Translations under genes and position numbers: made by a program
Shown here: in pieces, positions 1-5,040 of the stretch
Position numbering within the stretch: position 1 is the stretch's first letter
How the letters are laid out: every line of letters begins with the position of its first letter
Notes under the pieces: generated by a model
Database searches by the model: none
Seen by the model: the letters and a program-made list of their open reading frames with translations, nothing else
Told to the model about the DNA's origin: nothing
Source: Nitriliruptoraceae bacterium
Lineage (GTDB): Bacteria; Actinomycetota; Nitriliruptoria; Nitriliruptorales; Nitriliruptoraceae
DNA: 5,244 bases
Direction of reading: 5' to 3'
Assembly: GCA_007118045.1 (NCBI GenBank)
Contig: SKTG01000042.1
Coordinates: forward strand, 1-5,244

Positions 1-311
1 CGGATCGCGGCCGCCAGGTAGACCGCCAGCACGAGCACGGTCACGAGCGAGGTGATCGCAGCAGGGTCGGCGTCCGCGAGCCCGCCCAGGGGCTGTAGCG
101 AGCCGAGCAGGCCCAGGAGCGCCACGACCAGCGCCGCGTGGATGGCGTGCTGGCCCGCCTCGAGGCGCGCCGCGACGATGCCGAGCGCCCCGAGGACGAG
201 TCCGAGCAGCGACGGCAGCAGGGCGGTCACGCTCGCGAACCCGGTCGCGACGTACGCCACCGCTCCGAGCACGACGAGGATCGCGCCGACGAGCTGTGTC
301 ACCTTGACCAT
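1..311 (-). CDS. Small multi-pass membrane protein, 3' end beyond the window
   Basis: The visible 103 residues begin MVKVTQLVGA and are almost entirely hydrophobic. About four membrane segments can be drawn, at roughly residues 7-23, 30-48, 56-72 and 86-103, with a short charged turn (RLEAGQHAIHAA) between the second and third. The motifs SVTALLPSLLG and HAIHAA resemble a conserved uncharacterised family of membrane proteins of about 110-120 residues that I recall from several bacterial phyla, so only a few residues are probably missing at the left edge. The ATG at 309-311 is chosen because GGGAG lies 10 nt upstream and because the hydrophobic pattern begins there. It is co-oriented with the upstream M14 peptidase, but a hairpin at 434-460 lies between them, so shared transcription is doubtful. 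No function can be assigned; inner-membrane location is inferred from hydrophobicity alone. Confidence 0.75.
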   Translation of the reverse strand, partial: MVKVTQLVGAILVVLGAVAYVATGFASVTALLPSLLGLVLGALGIVAARLEAGQHAIHAALVVALLGLLGSLQPLGGLADADPAAITSLVTVLVLAVYLAAAI

Positions 312-433
312 GGATGCAGGGCTCCCGGGCGGTCGGATCGGGTGCAGGATCGAACGACCCCCTGCGACGGAGTGTGCCCGAAGGAGGCCACGCGACCCAC
401 ATCGTCGTTCGTCGGCGCCGGTCACCAGGCGGC

Positions 434-460
434 GGGGGCGCCCGCGATGCGGACGCCCCC
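434..460 (-). terminator. Terminator-like hairpin after the M14 peptidase
   Basis: GGGGGCG (434-440) pairs with CGCCCCC (454-460). After one C/A mismatch, CCGC/GCGG pairing continues to a 3-nt loop (GAT, 446-448). It lies about 40 nt past the M14 stop codon. There is no T tract on either side, as is common for hairpins of high-GC actinobacteria. Its role as a terminator is inferred from fold and position. Confidence 0.55.
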
Positions 461-500
461 GTGACGCAGCGAGCCCGGTCGTCGCGGCTCGGAGGTGGAC

Positions 501-1565
501 TCAGTACTCCTGCGGGAACTTGTCCGACGGGGTGATCGCGGCCCCACGGGGCGGGATGTCCCAGTAGGCGTCGGGGTCGACGTCGTCGAGCTCGTCGGCG
601 GCGACGGCGTCGATCACGCCCCACAGCGCATCGGTGTTCTGCCCGATCAGGTACCCGCGGCTCTTCTGGTCGATGCCGCCACGCGACTCGAAGAACATCC
701 CCGCCGTCTCCCAGTCGGGGTCCTCACCTTCAGGGCCGGGTGAGCCGAGCAGCATGGCCGAGACCACGCCTTCGGGGATGTCGATCGGGAAGTAACGGGT
801 CGGGTTCACGTTGCCGCGCTTGCCGGCGGCTTCGGCCGCCACGACGCCCATCTGACGGATCGCGTCGTAGCGGTGGTCGCCGTCGAGCGAGTCCTCGGAC
901 AACGAGATCCCGACGGAGAAGGTCGACATCCGGTTGGAATCACCCTCGTAGTACGCACCCTGATGGTTCATGCCCTGGTGGTGGATGTCGATCGCGTAGT
1001 GCGGGCGGAAGTCCTGCCAGGCGTACCAGAAGGCGCGGCTCTCGGTGGCCTGGAAGTCGACCCAGTCCCGGTTGAGGTCGATGCCCTCGACGACGTCGCC
1101 CCGCTGGTACTCCTCGGAACCGTCGGGGTTGTAGATCGGCACGACCATGAAGGTGATCTCCTCGAGCACGTCACCCGCGTTGCCCCCGCCGGCGATGAGA
1201 CGCTTCAGCAGCTCGAGGCTCGCCTCGGCTCCGTACGGCTCGTCGCCGTGGATCCGACCCTGGATCCACATGCGCGTGTCACCGTCCCCGATCTTGGCCG
1301 TGTACAGCGGTCGCCCCTCACCCGACGTGCCCACCTGCTCGACGTCGAGCGCCCCACGGCTGCGCTGCTCGAGATGCAGCAACTCCTCCTCGATCTCCTC
1401 GAAGGACAGGTTGGACGATCTGTTCGGCTCGCCCTGAGCCTCGGGGGCGTACGGTCCGCCCGGCACCGAGGTGGGCTCCGCGCTGACGGGGACGGCGATC
1501 GCCAGCGCGAGCAGGACCGCGGCGGCGAGGGCGACCACCCGGGTCGGGGTACGAACGATGGACAT
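501..1565 (-). CDS. Secreted M14-family zinc carboxypeptidase
   Basis: The 354-residue product is predicted to be an exported metallopeptidase of the carboxypeptidase A (M14) family, which removes C-terminal residues from peptides or cell-wall-like peptides; the true substrate is unknown. A signal peptide is clear: RTPTR, a hydrophobic core at about 10-26, and a likely cleavage after PVSA (residue 29). The catalytic set is complete. HGDE supplies zinc ligands His106 and Glu109, LNRDW supplies the substrate-binding Asn165-Arg166 pair, DIHH supplies the third zinc ligand (His195), and FFESRGG supplies the general base (Glu293). The mature part starts directly with the catalytic domain and there is no long propeptide or C-terminal binding domain. 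The ATG at 1563-1565 has AGGGAGG four to five nt upstream. The gene appears monocistronic, with its own promoter at 1629-1658 and a hairpin 3' of the stop. Family assignment is firm and substrate specificity is open. Confidence 0.93.
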   Translation of the reverse strand: MSIVRTPTRVVALAAAVLLALAIAVPVSAEPTSVPGGPYAPEAQGEPNRSSNLSFEEIEEELLHLEQRSRGALDVEQVGTSGEGRPLYTAKIGDGDTRMWIQGRIHGDEPYGAEASLELLKRLIAGGGNAGDVLEEITFMVVPIYNPDGSEEYQRGDVVEGIDLNRDWVDFQATESRAFWYAWQDFRPHYAIDIHHQGMNHQGAYYEGDSNRMSTFSVGISLSEDSLDGDHRYDAIRQMGVVAAEAAGKRGNVNPTRYFPIDIPEGVVSAMLLGSPGPEGEDPDWETAGMFFESRGGIDQKSRGYLIGQNTDALWGVIDAVAADELDDVDPDAYWDIPPRGAAITPSDKFPQEY

Positions 1566-1599
1566 GCGACCTCCCTGGTCGGTGTCATGGTGCTCCGGC

Positions 1600-1618
1600 G
1601 TCGGGGACGCTCCCCGAC
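1600..1618. promoter_or_regulatory. Perfect 8-bp palindrome at the predicted peptidase transcript start
   Basis: GTCGGGGA (1600-1607) and TCCCCGAC (1611-1618) are perfect inverted repeats separated by CGC. With the predicted transcription start near 1622 on the minus strand, this would be either an operator just downstream of the start site or a hairpin at the very 5' end of the mRNA. The symmetry is seen directly; the function is inferred. Confidence 0.45.
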
Positions 1619-1628
1619 ACGGCCGGCG

Positions 1629-1658
1629 ACGCTAGTGAGGCCCGTTGCGGGCCGACAA
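1629..1658 (-). promoter_or_regulatory. Candidate promoter of the M14 peptidase gene
   Basis: On the minus strand TTGTCG (1658-1653) is followed after 18 nt by TAGCGT (1634-1629), a fair match to the actinobacterial housekeeping pattern TTGAC-N17-TANNNT. The 18-nt spacer contains the perfect palindrome GCCCG-TTG-CGGGC (1640-1652), which could be a repressor site. The leader would be about 55 nt. Confidence 0.5.
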
Positions 1659-1690
1659 CACGCTGGCATGGGCCGCCCGACGCGCGAGCG

Positions 1691-1748
1691 CCGGCGGGGA
1701 TGCCGCGTGCCTCGAGGGCACCTCCGAACGTGCCGACCTGTCAGCCCC
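1691..1748 (-). repeat. Inverted 58-bp copy of the osmC TGA/hairpin segment
   Basis: Read on the minus strand, this segment matches 2715-2772 on the plus strand at 56 of 58 positions with no gaps. The differences are T to A just after the TGA (Leu to Gln if translated) and G to A in the following hairpin stem. The copy keeps the TGA (1741-1743) and would still read U-QVGTFGGALEARGIPAG, but the sequence on both sides has no similarity to OsmC. It is therefore a fragment, not a second gene. It lies upstream of the predicted peptidase promoter. Confidence 0.9.
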
Positions 1749-1811
1749 GGCGGCCGGGTCCGATCGGGCCGGGCGAACCGGCTCCGTTTCCACGCTCGAC
1801 CCGTTCGACCC

Positions 1812-1840
1812 TTGCCGACCACTGCGCCCCGTAGGAGACT
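1812..1840 (+). promoter_or_regulatory. Weak candidate promoter of the USP-like gene
   Basis: TTGCCG (1812-1817) is followed after 17 nt by GAGACT (1835-1840). This is a modest match to a housekeeping promoter and would give a leader of about 24 nt. No better candidate was found in this intergenic region. Confidence 0.3.
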
Positions 1841-1870
1841 GGACCCGGTGGCCAACAGGGAGATCGCGTC

Positions 1871-2395
1871 ATGACCGGCCGTTGCCTCATCGTCGCGAAC
1901 CAGACCCTCGGGGGTGACGAGCTCGAAGCGTCCGTGAGGGAGTGCATCGGCAGGGACGTCGACCGGTTCTACGTGCTCGTGCCGATCACCAAGCTGGAAC
2001 ACGAGACGACCGACTGGTCGGGTGGGTTCCCCCTCGACGACGGTGGCTCGATGGAGCGGGCCCGCGCCCTGGTCGAGGCGAACAGGCGCCGGCAGGAGGA
2101 GGCCGCGCGCAAGCGAGAGGCCATGCTCGAGGACGCCCGGCGACGGGCCCAGCAACGACTCGATCGGATGATCGAGAGGATCGCCCACCTGGGCGGGGAA
2201 GCCGAGGGCGAGACGGGGACCGACGATCCGCTGGAAGCCGTCAGGTCCGTCCTGAAGCGAGAGTCTGCCTTCGAGGAGATCATCGTCTCGACGTTGCCTG
2301 CCCGTCTGTCCCGTTGGCTGAAGATGGATCTGCCAAACCGCATCGCTCGCCTCACCCACGTCCCCGTCACCACGATCGAGGCGGAACCGGACTGA
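1871..2395 (+). CDS. USP-like alpha/beta protein of unknown function
   Basis: The 174-residue soluble protein begins with a beta-strand (CLIVANQTLGG, residues 5-15) of a type often seen in actinobacterial hypothetical proteins. A second strand follows (FYVLVPIT, 33-40), then a long, highly charged helix likely to be coiled-coil (about 61-105), and a C-terminal part with EEIIVSTLPARLSRWLK (135-151) and VPVTTIEA (164-171). The last part resembles the end of universal stress protein folds, where an (L/I)VV(G/S)T strand, a loop and a final PV-strand bind a nucleotide. The canonical glycine-rich ATP motif is not obvious, so nucleotide binding is unproven. GGGAG lies about 8 nt before the ATG. The osmC-like gene follows 126 nt downstream on the same strand with its own promoter candidate. 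A stress-related role is inferred only from fold resemblance and neighbour. No signal peptide or membrane segment is visible. Confidence 0.8.
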   Translation: MTGRCLIVANQTLGGDELEASVRECIGRDVDRFYVLVPITKLEHETTDWSGGFPLDDGGSMERARALVEANRRRQEEAARKREAMLEDARRRAQQRLDRMIERIAHLGGEAEGETGTDDPLEAVRSVLKRESAFEEIIVSTLPARLSRWLKMDLPNRIARLTHVPVTTIEAEPD

Positions 2396-2450
2396 GTAGC
2401 CCGAGGCCGAGTGACCGGGCCCACGCTGGCGCCGCCCACCGGGTGGAGGC

Positions 2451-2478
2451 TTGACGGGCATGGGGCAGCCTCGAGGAT
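2451..2478 (+). promoter_or_regulatory. Candidate promoter of the osmC-like selenoprotein gene
   Basis: TTGACG (2451-2456) is followed after 16 nt by GAGGAT (2473-2478). The -35 is close to consensus and the -10 resembles the actinobacterial TAGGAT form. The start site would be near 2485, leaving a leader of about 37 nt. The position argues against the in-frame ATG at 2411 as the true start. Confidence 0.5.
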
Positions 2479-2521
2479 GGGCCCGGCCGGTACCACGGCC
2501 GCCACCGAGAAGGAGAGCCGC

Positions 2522-2995
2522 GTGAGCGAGGTCGCCTACACGTCGAAGGTCTCGGTCGTCCGGGACCAGGGCCCGCGCCGCACGGCGCGGCTCCCGGGCC
2601 GCGAGGAACCGGTCACCTTCGGGGTCCACGGAGCCGTCGCCGCCCACTACGGGGTGGCGCAGGCGGACCATCCGCCGGACGCGACCACCATCGACTACCT
2701 CGTCGCGGCGGCCGGGGGCTGACTGGTCGGCACGTTCGGGGGTGCCCTCGAGGCACGCGGCATCCCCGCCGGAGGCGGTCGTCTCCGGGCCGAGGTCACC
2801 GGCGAGGTCGAGCTGGACGGCAAGACCCTCGTCCTGCGCAGGATCCACGCCGACTACGTCCTGCAGGTGGACGAGGACGTCGACGAGGCACGGATCGAAC
2901 GGAGCCACGGGTTCCACGCCGACCGTTGTCCCGTGGCCCGCTCGATCCGGGCCGCCATCGAGATCACGACCTCCTACCAGCTCGTCGAGGCCTGA
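2522..2995 (+). CDS. OsmC-family peroxidase with in-frame UGA, probable selenoprotein
   Basis: The frame encodes 157 residues if the TGA at 2720-2722 is read through as selenocysteine. OsmC/Ohr proteins are dimeric thiol peroxidases that reduce organic hydroperoxides with two redox cysteines. Here the first site reads DYLVAAAGG-U-LVGTFGGALEARG, with TGA exactly at the usual GGC position (residue 67). The second site is present as HADRCPVARSIRAAIEITT with Cys136. The two halves together give a full-length family member (E. coli OsmC has 143 residues), and the second half keeps strong G/C third-position bias. The GTG at 2522 is chosen because AAGGAG ends 6 nt upstream and the promoter candidate lies just before it. 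A hairpin after the TGA could be a SECIS. The alternative is a recent TGC-to-TGA nonsense mutation making a pseudogene, or a 66-residue truncated product. No selenocysteine machinery genes are in the window. Confidence 0.85.
2715..2772 (+). repeat. Inverted repeat partner spanning the osmC TGA and hairpin
   Basis: This is the plus-strand member of the 58-bp inverted pair and is presumably the original, as it lies inside a conserved coding sequence. It starts 5 nt before the TGA and ends 50 nt after it, close to the extent needed for a UGA codon plus a bacterial SECIS. Its partner lies at 1691-1748, and 966 bp separate the two. Confidence 0.9.
2737..2768 (+). promoter_or_regulatory. Candidate bacterial SECIS stem-loop
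   Basis: CGGGGGTGCC (2737-2746) pairs with GGCATCCCCG (2759-2768) in a 10-bp stem with one G-U pair and a 12-nt loop (2747-2758). The loop begins 24 nt after the TGA. Stem length, loop size and spacing fit the published bacterial SECIS model, but the first two loop bases are C and U rather than including a G. Two competing 5-bp stems exist: 2729-2733 with 2742-2746, whose loop begins with G but only 11 nt after the TGA, and 2742-2746 with 2752-2756. Confidence 0.5.
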
Positions 2996-3030
2996 CTCCA
3001 CCCGGCGGGTTGGGTCGTCGAGGACCGGGC

Positions 3031-3047
3031 AGCTGCGCTGCGCAGCT
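3031..3047. terminator. Short perfect stem-loop after osmC
   Basis: AGCTGCG (3031-3037) pairs perfectly with CGCAGCT (3041-3047) around a CTG loop, 36 nt past the osmC-like stop codon. It stands directly before the larger hairpin at 3050-3094, so the two could act as tandem terminators for the plus strand. Confidence 0.45.
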
Positions 3048-3049
3048 CA

Positions 3050-3094
3050 GGGCGTTCGAGGGCCGGGACCTCCCACCCGGCCCTCGAACGGCCC
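3050..3094. terminator. Strong bidirectional terminator hairpin
   Basis: A perfect 15-bp stem pairs 3053-3067 with 3076-3090 around an 8-nt loop (ACCTCCCA). Allowing a bulged G at 3091, three further G-C pairs (3050-3052 with 3092-3094) extend it to 18 bp. It lies between the convergent osmC-like stop (2995) and the LVIVD gene stop (3107). No T tract follows on either strand. Position and strength support termination of both genes. Confidence 0.85.
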
Positions 3095-3106
3095 GGACGA
3101 TGGCGG

Positions 3107-4402
3107 TCAGCCGGTGGGACGCAGGACGAACAGACCTTCGTAGCCATGGACGAGCACGATGCCGTTGTCGAAGAACGGGTAGTTGCTCCACGAGCCGTGG
3201 CCGAAGCCGGCCTCGTCGTCCGGCGGGTAGGTGTCGAAGGAGGCGACCTCCTCGAGCTCGCCGTCCGCGACGTTGGTCAGGTCGAGGACCTGCAGGCCCG
3301 CCCGGTAGTTCGCCTGGTAGACACGATCACCCACCACGTAGTCGTTGTGCGTGGTAGCGGCGGTGTCGGCCTCGTGGATCCCGATCACCTCCGGAGCCTC
3401 GAGGTCCTCGAGGTCCCACACGTAGGTGCGGGTGTTGTTGCCGAAGAAGAGCTCGTCGAGCTCGTCGTTGAGGATGAACTGCTCGTGGTCCTCCGTCAGC
3501 CAACCCTGGTGGGTGTAGCCAACCTGCTCGTAGCCGGTCCGTGAGATCATCTCGGGGTCGGACTTGTCGGTCACGTCCACGATCGTGAGGGTGTCCTCGT
3601 TCGAGTTGAAACAGATCTCACGGTCGTGGTAGCGCTCGTCCGCGCCCTCGTAGATCACGCACTGGGTGTCGTGCGTGTACCCGTCGTCCCCGAAGCAGCC
3701 CGCGAACTGGGGGTCGGCAGGGTCGCTCAGGTCGATCATGTGCAACCCGGCGTTGCAGCCCCGCTGGTCCTCCCGGTTGCCCACGGCGTAGGCGTAGCCC
3801 GTCTCGAAGTTCATGCCGAGGTTGTGGGTACGCCCGAACTCGGTGTAGAGGGTGGTCTCGGAGATCGTGTGCGGCGCCTGCCGGCGATCGAGCTCTCGGA
3901 GGATCGACAGGTCCACGACCTGCATACCGTGCTCGGGGGCCTCCGAGACGATGTACGCGTGGTCGGCGTAGACCTTCATGTCGCGCCAGATCACGTCCTG
4001 GGTGCCCGAGGTCGGCAGGTCGGCCAGGAACAGCGGTCGCGTCGGGTTGGTCACGTCGACGAACGCCGTGCCGTTCTCGCGGCCCGCGATCGCGTAGCGA
4101 CGATCGGTCTCGGGGTCCTGCCAGCCCCAGACGTCGCTGCCGCGGCCGCCGCCGATGTCGGACATCGGCAGGAAGCTGTGCATGTGCACGTTCTCGCACG
4201 GGAAGGGCCCGGCCATCCCCTGCACACACGGCGTGTTGCGGTGTGCCTCCATGAGGTACTCGGGGGTGTCACCGTCGTGGGGGGCGTCCTTGCCCTCGCC
4301 GGGGGCCGAGTCCGGATGGCCGATGGCGGGGGACAGCGGCACCAGCAGCAGCGCGAAGACCGCGGCCGAGCCGAGGACGGCGGTGAGGATGTGTCGTCTC
4401 AT
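3107..4402 (-). CDS. Secreted choice-of-anchor-B / LVIVD-repeat protein
   Basis: The 431-residue product is an exported beta-propeller-like protein of the choice-of-anchor-B family built from LVIVD-type repeats; the biochemical role of the family is unknown. A signal peptide is clear (MRRH, hydrophobic core about 6-25, likely cleavage near IGH at 28). Repeats of the type 'FVDVTNPTRPLFLADLP' occur at about 114-130, 161-170, 222-236, 272-288, 327-341 and 371-390. Family hallmarks are CVQGMAGPFPCENV (59-72), IWRDMKVYADHAYIVSEAPEHGMQ (138-161), GYTHDTQCVIYEG (241-253), FNSNEDTLTIVDVTDKSDP (265-283) and YTHQGWLTEDH (296-306). Six cysteines remain in the mature part, and Cys59/Cys69 probably form a disulfide. 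The protein ends at GLFVLRPTG with no C-terminal anchor segment, so it is probably released. The ATG has AGAGG 7 nt upstream, and a near-consensus promoter lies 92 nt upstream. Confidence 0.92.
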   Translation of the reverse strand: MRRHILTAVLGSAAVFALLLVPLSPAIGHPDSAPGEGKDAPHDGDTPEYLMEAHRNTPCVQGMAGPFPCENVHMHSFLPMSDIGGGRGSDVWGWQDPETDRRYAIAGRENGTAFVDVTNPTRPLFLADLPTSGTQDVIWRDMKVYADHAYIVSEAPEHGMQVVDLSILRELDRRQAPHTISETTLYTEFGRTHNLGMNFETGYAYAVGNREDQRGCNAGLHMIDLSDPADPQFAGCFGDDGYTHDTQCVIYEGADERYHDREICFNSNEDTLTIVDVTDKSDPEMISRTGYEQVGYTHQGWLTEDHEQFILNDELDELFFGNNTRTYVWDLEDLEAPEVIGIHEADTAATTHNDYVVGDRVYQANYRAGLQVLDLTNVADGELEEVASFDTYPPDDEAGFGHGSWSNYPFFDNGIVLVHGYEGLFVLRPTG

Positions 4403-4493
4403 GCTCGTTCCTCTCGAGATGCGGGTTGGGCCGAGCCGACACGGGAGGCGGTGACCGTCTCAGCGTCGGCACTGCGGATAGCGGTGCGACCGG

Positions 4494-4521
4494 ACCCTAG
4501 GGAGGTGAACTAGCCCGTCAA
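4494..4521 (-). promoter_or_regulatory. Promoter of the LVIVD-repeat gene
   Basis: On the minus strand TTGACG (4521-4516) is followed after 16 nt by TAGGGT (4499-4494), a good match to actinobacterial housekeeping promoters. A start near 4487 would give a leader of about 85 nt. The 10 bases CTTGACGGGC around the -35 are identical to those of the osmC-like promoter at 2450-2459. Confidence 0.65.
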
Positions 4522-4564
4522 GACCATGCGCGGACGGCACGCACTGGTCCGACCGCCCTACCCC

Positions 4565-4597
4565 GCGCCGGGTCGGCGGTGACCGCCGAACCGGCGC
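4565..4597 (-). terminator. Terminator hairpin of the two-helix membrane protein gene
   Basis: GCGCCGG (4565-4571) pairs with CCGGCGC (4591-4597). After one G/A mismatch, TCGGCGG (4573-4579) pairs with CCGCCGA (4583-4589) around a TGA triloop, giving 14 base pairs in all. It begins 8 nt after the stop codon of the minus-strand gene at 4606. No T tract follows. Confidence 0.75.
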
Positions 4598-4605
4598 CGG
4601 TCGCG

Positions 4606-5040
4606 CTACGCGGCGGGATCCGGCGGAGGCTCGGTGGCGGAGGCCACCTTGCGGGCACGCCGGAGGCGCCGTGCTGCGGCCAGCGCCGCCACGAACCAGG
4701 TGATCGCTCCGAGCCCGATCCCCCAGAGCAGGTAGGTGCCCGCCGCCGCGGGTGCCGTGCTGCGCCCGAACCCCCACACCGTCATCAGCACCAGCCACCC
4801 GAGCACGGGGGCCGCCGCGAGCAGCCGCCACGAGGTGGCGAGGCGGGCCCGCGCGAGCGCGCCGACGAGCTGCCGGTCGTCCGGGTCCTGTTCGCCGAGC
4901 GTCGCGGCGTCCACCCGGGCCAGACGCCGGCGTTCGTCGAACGGCAGCGCCTCCCAGCGCTGCGCTGCCTCCGCCTCCCGGGGTGGGGGCGGCAACAGCC
5001 AGCGTTCGGGCAGGCCCCGATGGCGGTACCGGTCGGCCAC
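4606..5040 (-). CDS. Small two-helix membrane protein of unknown function
   Basis: The 144-residue product has a hydrophilic N-terminal part rich in Arg, Glu and Pro (about 1-70, with PPPPREAEAAQRWEALP), then two membrane helices at about 71-91 (LLAAAPVLGWLVLMTVWGF) and 101-123 (GTYLLWGIGLGAITWFVAAL). A strongly basic cytoplasmic stretch follows (RRLRRARK, 124-131), then a Pro-rich tail. The basic residues next to the second helix suggest both termini are inside. I do not recognise the family. The GTG at 5038-5040 is chosen because GGAG lies 7 nt upstream. The frame stays open to the right edge without another ATG/GTG start, so a longer protein cannot be excluded, but the upstream translation is low-complexity (RAPAPLPLPAPRR) and unlike a folded domain. 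A strong hairpin follows the stop. Confidence 0.7.
   Translation of the reverse strand: MADRYRHRGLPERWLLPPPPREAEAAQRWEALPFDERRRLARVDAATLGEQDPDDRQLVGALARARLATSWRLLAAAPVLGWLVLMTVWGFGRSTAPAAAGTYLLWGIGLGAITWFVAALAAARRLRRARKVASATEPPPDPAA

Larger units (their letters stand above)
1566..1870. other. Divergent intergenic region with two promoters and a duplicated osmC segment
   Basis: These 305 bases separate the minus-strand peptidase from the plus-strand USP-like gene. I see no gene here. From left to right the region holds the peptidase ribosome binding site, a perfect palindrome (1600-1618), a candidate minus-strand promoter (1629-1658) whose spacer is itself palindromic, the 58-bp inverted copy of the osmC TGA region (1691-1748), and a weaker plus-strand promoter candidate (1812-1840). 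Confidence 0.7.

Noticed and set aside
1585..1743. Second osmC pseudogene downstream of the TGA copy on the minus strand
   Set aside because: Similarity to osmC stops abruptly after GIPAG and is absent upstream of the TGA, so this is a 58-bp duplicated segment and not the remains of a whole gene.
873..1874. Plus-strand open frame of 333 residues
   Set aside because: It lies opposite the M14 peptidase, whose catalytic motifs are complete, so it is a shadow.
2429..2446. Terminator between the USP-like and osmC-like genes
   Set aside because: Only a 4-bp stem with a 3-nt loop (CCAC/GTGG near 2436-2446) can be formed, too weak to call.
2411..2722. A 103-residue protein starting at ATG 2411 and ending at the TGA at 2720
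   Set aside because: The promoter candidate at 2451-2478 lies inside it, the first 37 residues show no family resemblance, and the strong ribosome binding site belongs to GTG 2522. Ending at the TGA would leave a conserved second half untranslated.
1205..3001. Minus-strand open frame of 598 residues
   Set aside because: It is antisense to the USP-like and osmC-like genes and overlaps the M14 gene in another frame; composition is low-complexity and no domain is recognisable. Its repeated GGDAACLEGT peptide, also seen in a plus-strand frame near 1700, only reflects the 58-bp inverted repeat.
2742..3143. Plus-strand open frame of 133 residues
   Set aside because: It overlaps the second half of the osmC-like gene in another frame, is rich in Arg/Ser/Pro as expected for a high-GC shadow, and runs through the terminator.
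3626..4513. Plus-strand open frame of 295 residues
   Set aside because: It is antisense to the LVIVD gene and has the Val/Arg/Gly-rich composition of a complement frame.
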